A stretch of DNA of 64,000 bases from Prostheceraeus crozeri. Taxonomy: Eukaryota > Platyhelminthes > Polycladida > Euryleptidae. The stretch is taken from positions 186,001-250,000 of the forward strand of contig CAJQUW010001431.1 in assembly GCA_907163375.1 (NCBI GenBank), given 5' to 3'. The notes below the pieces were generated by a model. That model did no database searches, was not told the DNA's origin, and worked only from the letters and a program-made list of their open reading frames with translations. Shown piece by piece: positions 37,553 through 48,730 of this stretch; position 1 is the first letter of the stretch; every line of letters begins with the position of its first letter. The position numbers and the translations under genes are program-made.

Positions 37553-38918
37553 TAAAAGCTTCATCCTATGATGTTCAAATGGATCTATTTTAACACCGCC
37601 GTATGCAGTTTTCAAGAAGGCCCATCAGCCAGATTTAATTGTTCTCTCCTTTAGGGGTAAACGCTGCACTGACTATTCGATAGAATATAAATGATTATAA
37701 AAATGTAAAATAATGAGTAAATTTTATGTATCAGAAAACCATCAGAATTATTGTTTTCGTTCTGGCGGAAAATGATCAATACTTAGTTATTTAATTTTCT
37801 GTAAGGAAGGATATCGAGCTAATGTTGAGATTTCATTGATTCCATAAAGGCTTGAAATGAATACAAACTGATTTGTATGTATACCGTTTTTTCCTTTCAT
37901 GTCTGCACTAAATCTAAGCGAAATTATGTACATTATTTGTGGTTTTGAATACTTGGGATGTTTTATTTTCTTTCATCGGTCGTTCGTGAATGCTTGTTTG
38001 ATTTTAACTAATTCTTGGTAGACAAATTTTCAATAAAAAAACTGTGCCACAAAGAACTTTATATTCACGAGAAGTTCTTTTAAATAAATTCTTTCAGACT
38101 TTTGACATTCGATGATTAGACCATTGCCAATCAGTTCATTTACACAATCATTTGATATACAGGATATTCACAACCTCATAATGCCAATTAGGAGAAATAT
38201 TCAAATCTTACAATAGTAAACGTTCGAGTCAACAAGCAAAGTATTTGCTTTGGCTTTGGATGGCTTTGGTATGAGGCCAAAATTCAGTGATTTGCTTGCG
38301 GATGAAAACTGTCCATTGTATTTTCATTTTAAGATTGGCAACCTGACTATTAACATTAAGATGTGTAGGTTTGAGAATTCTCGATATCTATTAATCGGGT
38401 TTTATTATTCAAACAACTATTTCAATTAAAAACACAACGCATTTAATATTAGTCATCATGTCTTTTTTTATCATGAAACAGCCTTTAGAGACCACTTGAT
38501 ACAGTGACTAGTACATAATAAGCATCATGCGCTGTCTTCACTGCATGCATCGTTTCATGCGAAAAAATCAATGAAATAGCATTTAAGCAGAAATTTCATT
38601 TTTTCAGTATGAATCCTCTATGATCTCATTTGTTGTATTTATTATCATTTCAGCTTTTCATGCCAGTGACAATGACAATGAAAAGAAGTGTTAATAAAGC
38701 TTATCGTGTAAAGATAAAAAACCTCATGTTTGTCAGTATAATACTCGTATAATAGTTAGTTTTGTTGATAGTTATTACTTTTCAAGCACAACAGTTTCAA
38801 AAACTTGGAAAGCATCCGCTATGTACAACCCCAACACTCGGAATTCAGTATGAAACCATGCCATGAGTAAAGTTGCAGAAAATGTCTTACAATTTCATTT
38901 TGCGAGAAGTACTATTTA
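37553..38918. other. No gene seen
   Basis: AT-rich DNA between the mariner and the next hAT element, with no supported frame or repeat. Confidence 0.5.
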
Positions 38919-38926
38919 TCTTAAAG

Positions 38927-39625
38927 CAGTGGTTCCCAAACTTTACAGTAACGTTCCCACCGTCGATCCAAAAAAAACTGATTCCCCACTGTTCAGCTTA
39001 GAAAGAAATTCACGTATTTTTTATGACATGTATTCTACAAATAACTCACGGTATATATTTCAAACAGATATTCATGCCCAATGAAAATATGCAAACGAAT
39101 TGCAGAGATCGCTTTTCTATCAATGAGAAGGATGATGATATTGCTTAGCTTTTACGAGATTATCAATGCGCAGTTGAGTGGAGGCCAAGCAACGCGAGCG
39201 TCGGCTTCGAAAGGCAGTCTATTTTTATATATATTTTTATGACAGAAATTTGACTTAATGCGGATTCACACTCTCAAGATGTGGGGAATCAAAATTACTG
39301 AAAGAGCAGCTGCGGCTAATTTCGGAATCTGGTTCAGTCGTCGAATCCAGAGTTGTGGAAGGGATACATCCTTGTCTGTCTCAAGCGACGAATCTTCTTC
39401 ATAACGATTATCGCTTCCTTCATTTCAAAGCCGTCATCGGAGATTTGATCAGCGGCCTCACTGAAGGGGAATCTCACCCATTTCTTCAATTTACGTGTAG
39501 AATAATTGTGGTCACACTTGTATAAGCATACTCGATTTTTTTGCCTCAGCTGCAACGTTAATTTTCCCACTCCAAAGAAATAGCTTTCCGCATAGGGAGG
39601 AATTCCCCCACTTTGGGAACCACTG
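38927..39625. mobile_element. hAT-type element D (CAGTGGTTCCC ends)
   Basis: The left end CAGTGGTTCCCAAACTT and the reversed right end CAGTGGTTCCCAAAGTG match at 15 of 17 positions. The flanks are TCTTAAAG (38919-38926) and TCTTAGAG (39626-39633), an 8-bp duplication with one change. The ends resemble those of widespread animal hAT families. At 699 bp it is an internal-deletion or MITE form. A short minus-strand remnant frame lies inside. Confidence 0.85.
39334..39570 (-). pseudogene. Possible hAT transposase fragment inside element D
   Basis: The 78-codon minus-strand frame contains KKWVRFPFSEAADQISDDGF, which faintly resembles the W(I/V)R.PF region in the C-terminal part of some hAT transposases. 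No catalytic residues, BED finger or dimerisation motif are visible. The fragment could be left from the parent autonomous element or be coincidental. Confidence 0.3.
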
Positions 39626-39633
39626 TCTTAGAG

Positions 39634-41099
39634 CAACCTGGGTGCAATCATAATGTATGAAGTACAATCGCAATTTTTCTTTGAACCAGATCTGTGCTAG
39701 GCTTCATTTTCAGCAATTTTAGGAAAGAGCTGATGCTTTTTGACAATTCAGAACAATTTTTGAAAATATATTTGTAAGCAGCGATGCATTTCAGCTACTC
39801 TTCGTAACTATCTTCATGCTAGGAATGATATTAAATATCTATTTAATCAAAACAAACGATTCCATGATCCATACAAAAGATTATAAGGGCAAAATGGCAA
39901 TGCGGTGGGCAGTAGACCTCATTGGGTTACATTTCACGATTAGCAAAAGTGTCAATGATCTTGACCTGACTCAAGAAATTTTGTACCTGGTGTGTGATGA
40001 AGAAGATCACCGGTGTGCAAATAAAAGCTCCTTTAGAGAATGGTGTACAGGATAAGACGTCTGTAAGCATATGCTTAAAATAATAAACTAAAAATCTTAA
40101 TAGCTATCATGTTCAAGTTTGCTGATAAAGTTTGCTTTCATTTCATTGATTCTATATGACACTTTTGGATAATGGTTTAGATAAAACTTTTAATTTAATA
40201 ATATTATGTAACATTTAGTTTTCAGGAATTTGGTGTAAAAAATTATTCTTTCAAATGACATAGAGTTTGGTAATCTGCGACTGCAGCCTCTTTCATGAAA
40301 TCGAACATTTATTTCTATCCTACAAGCTTGAACATGATAGCTATAAAAACTTTTGTTTCATTAAATCATGCATACCGATACTTATAGACATCTCATTCAT
40401 GCCATCACTCTCCTCAGGAATTTTTCATACACCATGTACAAAATATCTTGGTCAAGCTCACTGTCACTCTTGCTATCGGCAAGATGCAGCCAAATAGGGT
40501 ATTGGATTATATAATGTTTCTACAATCCTTTATACGGATTTCAGCCTGACGATGACTACGACAGGTAACTGAAATATACTGCAGATATCTTGCAAATCTG
40601 TTTCAAACATAAATTTATAGCATGAAATAACATCCATCGGCTCTTTCCTAAAATTATATCATTAGTCTGTTTATAGATCTAATTTCTTCCAAGAAACATA
40701 ATTGCAATTATAATTTCCTGTTTATACCGCTATTGGTAAACCATATCAAAAATTCTTTCTTTTTTGTAATTCATACATAGATGAAAATACTTCATCTTTA
40801 ATCCTCGACTTTGTTAATCAGGACAGATATAATGAAACACCAATTCTATTATCAGACTTCCAGATTGTTTGTCGGCAGTTCCTATAGTAATCTTATCAAG
40901 AATTGATTAGTATTCAAGACTTAAATTCTCTTAGTAAAGACACCGACTCCAAGCTTTCAATGCAAATTCAAAAATGTCATCCTCTTATTAACCTCATTCC
41001 AAGTTGAGTAGTTAATTAACTACACGCAAAATTCTTTATTTTAGGCAAAAGCGGAGTATTGCGGTAAGTTTGAAAGCAAAAATTATTTTTAGTTTTCAC
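39634..41099. other. No supported gene; possible microexon
   Basis: The plus-strand frames at 39816-40055 and 40267-40497 have chance length. A 20-nt segment at 40545-40564, between TTTCAG and GTAACT, would encode PDDDYD; see the findings. Confidence 0.4.
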
Positions 41100-41191
41100 C
41101 TGCAATGATGCCGTGACATCTACGTGGCGACTCATTCCTTCATCCAGAAATTCGGTTGTCACAAAATGTTCAATGGTATGAAGAAATCTTC
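41100..41191 (-). CDS. Candidate 92-nt internal exon, product unknown
   Basis: On the minus strand a strong acceptor (CTTTCACATGCCTTCCTATTAG) is followed by 92 open bases and a donor, TTGCAG|GTGAAA. The reading begins after two bases of a split codon and ends in phase 0. It gives RFLHTIEHFVTTEFLDEG followed by MSRHVDVTASLQ, a balanced, soluble-looking composition. The frame is open on both sides as well (104 codons, 41016-41330), so the open frame alone proves little. The paired splice sites and natural composition are the support. No family is recognised and no phase-compatible partner was found nearby. Confidence 0.38.
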
Positions 41192-41839
41192 CTAATAGGA
41201 AGGCATGTGAAAGTATATGCAACAGAGAACCTATATAGTCTAAATAAATCATTAAAACATACAGCAAGCTTAATGTCAAGTACAGATTTTCGACTCTACA
41301 AATGCAGTGAACGCGAAAATGTTTTACCAATCATTCGCAGACTATATTCTCCTACATGATTACTCGTAGAAACATAGTGCAGATAAATGATAAGAAATTT
41401 GAGTTCATCAGCTTGAATCATCACTCATCTTAGCATGATTTTAGCATATTCCAAGCACACTACGCTAAGATTTCAGATAGCAAGTACATTCTTTATAAGT
41501 TGGAGCTTTGCTATAAGCAAGTTAAAGCTTTTCAATCATGGATTTTGAGTATGGTAACTTTCATTCAGCATTATTTGTTTGTTATTACTTTATTCTACAA
41601 ATGCACTTCTTGACTTTGTATTATGTGCCTCACGAATTATATTACTGAGACATCCTTTTGGAAATGTAGCGTTTATCATTATCATTTATTAAAAAATGTA
41701 TATTGTCATGGCATGCATATTTGTCTAAAAATGTGTTGCAAGCATATTGTTAATTAATATGGCATAATGATATTGTGATGAAAACGTGATAGAAAAAGTT
41801 AAAATATTTGTGGTCAGAAAAGAAATATATTCTAGGACT

Positions 41840-41935
41840 GTTGGCGATTAACCACTTGATTTATCTTGGCCGGTTAACCGGTTAAAGATTATAATTAACC
41901 AGTTAACTGGCTAATGATTACATTAACTGATGTAT
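41840..41935. repeat. GGTTAACCGG-type repeat cluster, possible hAT end
   Basis: GATTAACC, GGTTAACCGGTTAA, AATTAACCAGTTAACTGGCTAA and ATTAACTG follow one another. The left edge, GGACTGTTGGCGATTAACC, resembles a hAT terminus (CAGTGTTGGCGATTAACC-like) with its first bases altered. No right end or target duplication was found, so this may be a solo end. Confidence 0.4.
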
Positions 41936-43054
41936 CAGTAAAACTGATGGCTCTCATAACGATCGTTGTCTCTGATTTAATTCTGATTCAACCAGAAACC
42001 AGTTAATCCTTCCAGAAAACGCAAATACTTTTATTTTCTGCCATCCAAATAATTCATGATCCCGTACATGTATACAAATTGATAATGTGAGTGACCATAT
42101 AACGTTAGTGGTTGTGGCAACTATGGCCTACCTACATATTGAAAAGATAAAGCAGATTGATCATTAGTTTTTTTCAAATTCTATATCAATATTATTTGTT
42201 TTACATCGAATTATTGACATGCAGGCATATCAATATGTAATTCAATGAACGATTGAACAGGACCTAAAGTGAAAAACCGGATGTCTACTTGGTTTATGCT
42301 TTCGAAGTTAGGGTCTTTCATGTCTAGTGACCGATGTTTACTTATAAATACACATGTATCTGACCTTAGACACTAGAATATTTTGGGATGTTTGGGATTC
42401 ATGTTTGGGATTCCCTACCTGATTGCATATTGTTGTCTAGGAATGGAAACGCATTTAAAACAAGATTATTGTCAATTTATCTGTTGAATTGTAATTGGTT
42501 GACCATTACATAATCGAAATGCAACAGGTGCAGATCAAATATCATTTCCACTCAGTTTTACAGAATTACAGTTTTCAGTTTCTCAGAATTAACATGCTTG
42601 TCTTTTTATTTGTGTCTTGGTCTTATGAGTTTAATTAACTGACTACGGGCATGTTGCTTTGATATTGAAGGGAACGTTACACAGATTATCAATTACAATT
42701 AGGAACCATTATTGTTTGATAAAACAAACGATATTATGAGCATATCGGAAATAAATCCTCAAGTCCTGAGACTAATCGCCATCGCAATAAACAAGATATT
42801 AAAGAAGTCTTTCCAGCATTGAGCACAATAGAGATAGATCAATGATGTCATTCTTCGATCACGACGGTCATTGACGATGATCAAAAGCTATGAGGTCAAG
42901 AGTTAACGAACATAAGACCAAATTCATCAGCTGACTGACTGACCCATCGCCAACAAGCAGCTACGTAAAAATCATATTTTTCTGTCTAATATTTTCAAAT
43001 TTCGATTTGTCGAATTTTGTAAATCCTCTATATTTTAAAGATGAATCCCCTCTT
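41936..43054. other. No gene seen
   Basis: AT-rich non-coding DNA with no supported feature. Confidence 0.5.
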
Positions 43055-43576
43055 GATATTTTATAAATAAAGAGTCACGAGATTCATTAATCTATGTCAA
43101 GCTGGATTCCATCCAGCAGTGTCACTGGACATTTCCAAATTTGTGATGCTTCTTCGACTGACGCCAAAAGGAGGCTTTCTGCTATTTACAAGTGCGAGTT
43201 CTAAGCATTCTTTCTACTTTAGAGACCCTTGTAATAAACTGAAAGAAACCACATCTTTGTGTTCAAAAGGATTTTATCGCGACTATCTTTGTGGTGGATC
43301 TCTCTTTTTCTTCATTTTTATTATTTCTATGAGTCCTAGGGTGTATAGTTTTGTCTCCCATTGCTTCTATGTTTAGATTTCTCTATGTCAGTAATGACGT
43401 ACATTGATTGCACAGGGATATCTCTATATTTTCCCATTTATTCAAATTTTATGTAAATCTAAGTTAGCATCAAATATTTGTTTTTGTCCAAAGTTAGCAC
43501 CCGTTGAAATTGGACGAAAGGCCTCGTGCTAACATATATTTATGAATATCGTGACTCTTTTATTTGCAAAATTATC
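43055..43576. repeat. Inverted-repeat element, arms about 44 bp
   Basis: The left arm at 43055-43097 (GATATTTTATAAATAAAGAGTCACGAGATTCATTAATCTATGT) matches the reverse complement of 43532-43576 at roughly four of five positions, with AAATAAA(A)GAGTCACGA best preserved. The interior of about 430 bp includes an 85-codon plus-strand frame with no recognisable motif. An internal GTTAGCA...TGCTAAC pair lies near 43492-43533. It is probably an old MITE or inverted duplication; no target duplication is obvious. Confidence 0.55.
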
Positions 43577-44631
43577 TATAATATATGTTTCACTATATGT
43601 AAGTGTTGCTAGCCACCGGTAATGCCATCTGTAGTTTCTCTAAAATAAGTGCATTCATTCATAGACACGTACTAGTCAATATATTCAGGTTCGTATATAC
43701 ACGACTACACGTGTATCTGATGGATAATCATCAAGCAATCAAGCAAAATTGAGCTGAATTAATTCACTAACATTTCATTCATTGTTAGAATTTAGTTGAG
43801 ACAAAAGAAGCACTCCAACTTATTGGTTTGATATGCAAAACAAGTGACTCGAAATTGATATAATAATCAGCTGTTGCAAACTTAAACAAGAAGTATATTG
43901 TTTGGTAACAAACCTTCGTGAAAAGAACAAATAATTTGATCACAATGGTTAGAACAAACTTGAACATTCACATGGTTTTAAACTTACTCAACACAGTATG
44001 AATTTAGATTACTTTTGTAAGCAGGAATATTCGAATGACTAAACATTCATAATAGCCTATAGCTTTAACACAAAGAGGAATACGTGGCTGTGTCAGATCA
44101 ATGTAAAACTTAATTTAGTGGCTCACCTCAGTAAACATATTTTTCTAACAACCACGACTGTATATAATAATAATAACGGTTACTGAAAAGCAAAGCCTCA
44201 ATAACGAGAATCGTGAGGCTGACACACACACACCACAAAGTAAGAATTTTTAAATCATTCAATCAATAATAAGAAAGCTACAAATAAAGTAATTATCAAA
44301 TTAACATAAAGACATGTCTAAATTTAAAAAAACTATAACATGAAGCCAGAATTTGTAAGCATGATCACCTGCAAGATGAAACCTGCTCCTCCTTTGCGAA
44401 GTCTCACATACAGGCCGCGAAACTTTCATGCATTCTTTCAGTTTAGCTCTACAGAATCAAACAGAGAGATACAAAATGACAAGCAAGGCAACGATTTTGA
44501 GTTCTTAAAAAGTGAAGCAAAAGCAAAAGTGCCATAAAGAGGACAATAATATTTTAAACAGTAATAAAAGTAAATTACAAAATTATTCCTGAAGCTACGA
44601 CGAAAATGTACAAACTTGCAAGTGGTCCGAA
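43577..44631. other. No gene seen
   Basis: AT-rich DNA without supported frames or repeats. Confidence 0.5.
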
Positions 44632-44713
44632 ATTCCCAAGGACCGGACTTGGATATGATATTTTGAACAAAAATGAACCCAGACCGGACCTGAAATATTG
44701 ATTCCCATCTACC
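44632..44713. repeat. GGACCGGAC repeat, possible hAT solo end
   Basis: GGTCCGAAATTCCC, AGGACCGGACTTGG and CAGACCGGACCTGA lie within 60 bp. Read in reverse from 44713 the edge is CAGGTAGATGGGAATC, which has hAT-like CAGG lettering. No partner end was found. Similar GACC/GGTC-rich fragments occur at 36030-36105 and 57416-57506. Confidence 0.3.
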
Positions 44714-44896
44714 TGCGATAATACAAAAGTCAATTAGTTAGAGGATGATTATCACAAAATATCCTACTGTAAATTAAGCGGTTTTGAGGCAATTATGAAT
44801 TCGTAATTACACGAATGAAAAGCAAAAAAATAGATAAAGTCAGTAAATTTGTCTACAAGCCATGAAATGCAACCAGAATCTCAATGAGCTGGCAAA

Positions 44897-44912
44897 GAGA
44901 GAGAGAGAGAGA
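44897..44912. repeat. (GA)8 microsatellite
   Basis: An uninterrupted GA dinucleotide run. Confidence 0.9.
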
Positions 44913-45366
44913 TTTCTAATGTATTGCTTGAATATCAAAATCCAATCACCGCTTGCAGACTATTGTGAATACCTTCAAAATGCTCCGATCGCCAGCGCTA
45001 CATCAGATTCAAATCATTCAGATAATTTAGCACAAGTTTTGTTGATAAAGTAAACCCTTTCCATCATTAGTCCAAAGGCTAGCAATTGTATGAAAAAGCT
45101 CACTAAATTATCAGCAGACATGTGTACACCCATCATTTAGACAAAGAAGAATCAGAGAATACTTCCCAAGGTAGCTTGAATTTCTTGAATCTACTATTTT
45201 CAAATTCCGGTTTTACAAACAAAGTGCGAAAATTGTACTTTGTTTTCTCTGCAAATGCTTATGATAAATTGAATTGTGGAAGTTGGAATAACTTTGGTGT
45301 TGTATCTGCCTTTATACATTGCAACAATAAGCTCTGTAAAGTATCAATTCAATTTTATGCATTTAG

Positions 45367-45624
45367 CTTAGGTACCATGGTGCAGCTAAAGCCGTAGTTA
45401 TTGATTATGGGAGAATATTTCGGCAGCTGTTGCATTCTTGCTCATTATCTTTCTTGCTTCATTTCTTACTTGTATTTTTCACGCTAAAAGAGCTTCAATC
45501 AAAACCGGTTAGCGGCTCTCAACTTGACAAAATGCAAAATAATGTTTCTGTAACTCAAAGCGACGTCACGCAAATTGACGCTCTTCAAAGGAAAAAAATC
45601 AAGACAGCAAGACAACAGTTATGA
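45367..45624 (+). CDS. Candidate membrane or secreted-peptide frame, unassigned
   Basis: The plus-strand frame is open from 45367 to TGA at 45622-45624. It contains a hydrophobic stretch (SLSFLLHFLLVFFTL) followed by a polar tail with QRKKIKTARQQL at the end. The hydrophobic stretch could be a signal peptide or membrane segment, and the tail has a basic cluster. No ATG precedes the hydrophobic stretch in this frame, so a spliced 5' exon would be required (possible acceptors TTTAG and CTTAG near 45360-45366). Composition is close to coding, but no family is recognised. It lies at the edge of a GC-richer patch that is open in several frames. Confidence 0.22.
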   Translation, partial: LRYHGAAKAVVIDYGRIFRQLLHSCSLSFLLHFLLVFFTLKELQSKPVSGSQLDKMQNNVSVTQSDVTQIDALQRKKIKTARQQL

Positions 45625-45641
45625 GTCTGTCTAAACAGCAA

Positions 45642-45797
45642 TCACGACGCCAACTGGTAGAAGCTTCTTTTGTCGATGTCTTCTTCTCGACTCATATCCG
45701 ACATCGTCGTCACGATATCCCCGCCCGCGTTCGCTGTGTTAACGCTCTGTGTAATTCTGTCATCCTTTACTTCGATATTGGACTGGATTAGGCGCAT
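45642..45797 (-). CDS. Candidate small ORF, antisense to an equally open frame
   Basis: This minus-strand 51-codon frame (ATG at 45795-45797, TGA at 45642-45644) reads MRLIQSNIEVKDD... and ends EEDIDKRSFYQLAS. It lies in a local GC-rich patch. A Lys-Arg pair before a seven-residue C-terminus is the pattern expected of a processed peptide, but there is no signal sequence here. The plus strand over the same bases is also open (ATG at 45621, overlapping the stop of the preceding frame, to TAG near 45791), so strand assignment is unsafe. At most one of the two is real. Confidence 0.2.
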   Translation of the reverse strand: MRLIQSNIEVKDDRITQSVNTANAGGDIVTTMSDMSREEDIDKRSFYQLAS

Positions 45798-45938
45798 CAA
45801 GGGTATTCATCTCCATTCGCGCTAGGTTGAAATTCACACGCTTGAGTGAAATGTCTCTGCTTTTGTTTCAAGACTTGTGGTATTTCTTAGAGTGAGTGAT
45901 GGTGTGATTTTCTTTTTTGGCCCATATTGTCTTGGCAG

Positions 45939-45988
45939 ACAAAGGCAGGCATGAATGGAGAAACAGAACATTAATGCCGAAACAAAAG
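45939..45988 (+). CDS. Candidate 50-nt exon
   Basis: A strong acceptor (CTTTTTTGGCCCATATTGTCTTGGCAG) and a fair donor (AAAAG|GTGTGT) frame 50 bases. One reading frame is open (KGRHEWRNRTLMPKQK) and ends in phase 0. A further candidate exon at 46270-46309 (acceptor CTACCTTCACAG, donor GAT|GTAAGT) would continue it for 12 codons to a stop. The order beside the 45.4-45.8 kb patch suggests a small plus-strand gene, but the links are unproven. Confidence 0.2.
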
Positions 45989-46309
45989 GTGTGTACCATT
46001 TTGAATGGCTTTTGTACTCAGTTCGAGGAAACGCCTTTTATTTAAGTTCCATTTTCTGCCTTATTATTGTTTCGCTCACGTCGGAAGACACACTATCTCA
46101 CAGACAATACGAGACTCATTTCGCATTGTTAATCTATAAACTGTTACTCTTGTGAAATAAACAATGCAGTCCCGTATAACGTTATTGTTCGTTCATTGTT
46201 TACACAGGAATGTACCTCGCATAAGATATACCATGTATTGCAATTTCGAAATGATTTCTACCTTCACAGAGGAATGCTAACTATGAGGCGAATAGCGACG
46301 GCAGTTGAT

Positions 46310-47682
46310 GTAAGTAAAGATTTTCGGTGAATTCGATACGTATCAGGAAAGACTTTTCTTCGCCAATAAGCGTGACAAATTAATAGGCAAGCTAGTTGTA
46401 AGCACAAACAGTCGTTGACAGGGATTTCTTCTCTCTGTATGTTGCCGTAATCTACTGCTTTGTTCAAGAGGAAAAATTGCTTTATTTGGGTCATTATGTG
46501 AAATCCATGACTTGTGTAAAAGTTGAGTTTTATCATGGATTGAAGCATAACTTATTTGTTTGATCATCTCATAATTATTACGTTCATTTTATCACGGGAT
46601 TCTAGAGATTTTATAAAAGCCTATCAGTGTATATTCCCTTTTTGTTTTCTGCGAACAATCTGCATTCCAATGTCCGATGTTTTTTGCTGAAATTTCGAAG
46701 CCTCAGATTAATTAATGCCGAAATTAAGACGTCGTTGATATTGAATTTTTCATTCCAAAAATTTACTTTCATCAGTCACAATTTTAAATCTTCCATTTTT
46801 CAATCGAAACTCTATTATACATTATTTCACCTTCTGCTTTAGATAATTACTAATAAGCAATCAAAGTAGTGTTTTATGGATATGATGCTATACTAAGTAA
46901 AAGCGATAGTTACCGTATGCGGTCTTCATGGGTCTTACTATTCCCAAGAAAGATAAGGTAATTCACAAGACAACTGAATGCTACATTTGAATGTCACTGA
47001 TGTCGGTTCGCCTATATGTCGATTTTTGCATAGAAATGATTCGGTTAGCAATATTGCGCTTGTATTGCGCCTAACAGAAACACATGGTTTTTAAAATACA
47101 TTGTCAAAAGCATCAGCTTTACCAAGTAAAGAAATTGAATAATCCTCCAAATTTATAATTCATGTGCCGTCTCAATTAGGCGAAGTTGGGCATTGCACCT
47201 TAGTAATTGTTCATTTCCCACTACTACAACAATAAATTGCATTAAAAATTGCTTAGCATTCCGACACTCGAGACTTCCGCTTCTTTCGTAGACGATTACC
47301 ACAGACTGCACTTATTCTACTTGTATTCAACTCTATTCTAATGGCTAACATGCCTGCCATTTACTTTTTAAAAATGACCTGGGCCCAAACAATTGAAAAT
47401 GCAACGTTTGATATTCAACTGCATGCAATTCATTTACACGGCGCCAAAATGCACAATCCATGCGTTGCTAGTGGATAACTGGTGCATTGGTAATTGAGTG
47501 GTTTGATATGAAAACAGAAAACTATAAATTTTCCAGTAGATTATATGTAATTTGTCTCATTAATGTATTAATTTGAACCTTTATAAAGTCAATGACCAGA
47601 GGCAAGTTGGTAGTATATATAATTATTGGTGGCAAATTGAAAATGAAATCTATATTTAAACAAGTTAAAGAAGTAGTGCAAA
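46310..47682. other. No gene seen
   Basis: AT-rich DNA. The frames at 46264-46567 on the minus strand overlap each other and have no supporting motif. Confidence 0.45.
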
Positions 47683-48730
47683 TTAGTAACATAATAGAAA
47701 ATATGAGGACAAAAAGACATCATGGAGGGCATCCAAGGTTGGACTTCGTGAAAGTAGCATGGTAGCGTTGCCGTGTTGTAGCGAAACAGATAGTTTCTGG
47801 AAAATCCAGTCGATCGCTTTACCATGCTGCTCTCCACGCCGGTCGGCCCAAGTGCCACCTATCAGCTTGATAGTGCCGAGTGCAGCAGAACCCCATGCAC
47901 CGAAAGTTTCAACGGCTATTGGGAGGAAAACGAAACCCATGTTTTCGCTGGAGCCCAGAACTGCACTATCCTTCGCATCTTGGCGGCCACGAGCTGCCAC
48001 AGCCTCCTCAACCGCCGCATTGATAATGGTAGCTTGCTGCAGCGGTGAGGTATTGGTGATGTCTAAAGCAGCCAGTTGGCACCGGGACCAGTTTGAGATG
48101 GTGATGTCGCCAGGGTGGCTTTGCGAACCGGGGATGAAATGGTCTGTCTTGAGAGTGGGGGAGAAGCGGAGGCTTCGGCGATGTGGAACAAAGTATCCCG
48201 GATCGCGTTGTTTCGGCCAATTCTGTCGCCACCAGAACCACAGACGACACTATGGCTACCTCAGACATCAAGACAAGCACCATTACAAACAGGACAAGTT
48301 CGAGGGGTACTGTAGATTTGTAGGCCTAGCGATAAACGTAGCAGGACACGAAACTCCCGTTGGGGGATGGCTAAGCCCTTCGAGGCCATCGTCTTGACAT
48401 GAAGACACGCACCGCAGTGAGCCTCCGCCTGGGAGATCAGACGAGCTTTGTCACGGATGGATGCGGCTTCCAAAAGTTCCTTGCGTTGTTTCTTTTAGAT
48501 TGGGATAGTGAGGCGATGTTGATGCTCTGGAAGGTCAGCAGCGAGGATGTCTTCAGCATTGTCACAACCATTAGTCTTTAAACTTTCCACAGCATTCACC
48601 AGCCCCGGCACAATAGCATCAACGTCACCAAGAAAACGTTTCAGGAGGAGTCGCTGATGTATGCCTGACGCACCTTCTCAAGGCAGCTCCGGATGAAATC
48701 GTCGAATGAGACAATATCGGACATCGACAT
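47683..48730 (-). pseudogene. Retrotransposon polymerase C-terminal remnant (Cys/His motif), minus strand
   Basis: On the minus strand, adjoining frames spell a familiar domain found downstream of reverse transcriptase in many invertebrate retroelements. It starts with SFDDFIRSCLEKVRQAYISD, passes through KELLEAASIRDKARLISQ and EAHCGACLHVKTMASKGLA, and reaches YSTPRTCPVC with a second metal-ligand pair, GSHSVVC, after a frameshift. GGDRIGRNNAIRDTLFHIAE follows, and then the C-terminal GFVFLPIAVETFGAWG region. Frameshifts near 48640, 48270 and 48000 and several stops kill it. The local GC-richness contrasts with the flanks. The 212-codon plus-strand frame at 47759-48397 is its antisense shadow. 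No RT catalytic core is present, so the copy is 5'-truncated. Confidence 0.72.

Noticed and set aside
47759..48397. 212-codon plus-strand open frame, the longest ATG frame in the window
   Set aside because: It is antisense to the recognisable retrotransposon C-terminal domain, and its own translation has no familiar motif.
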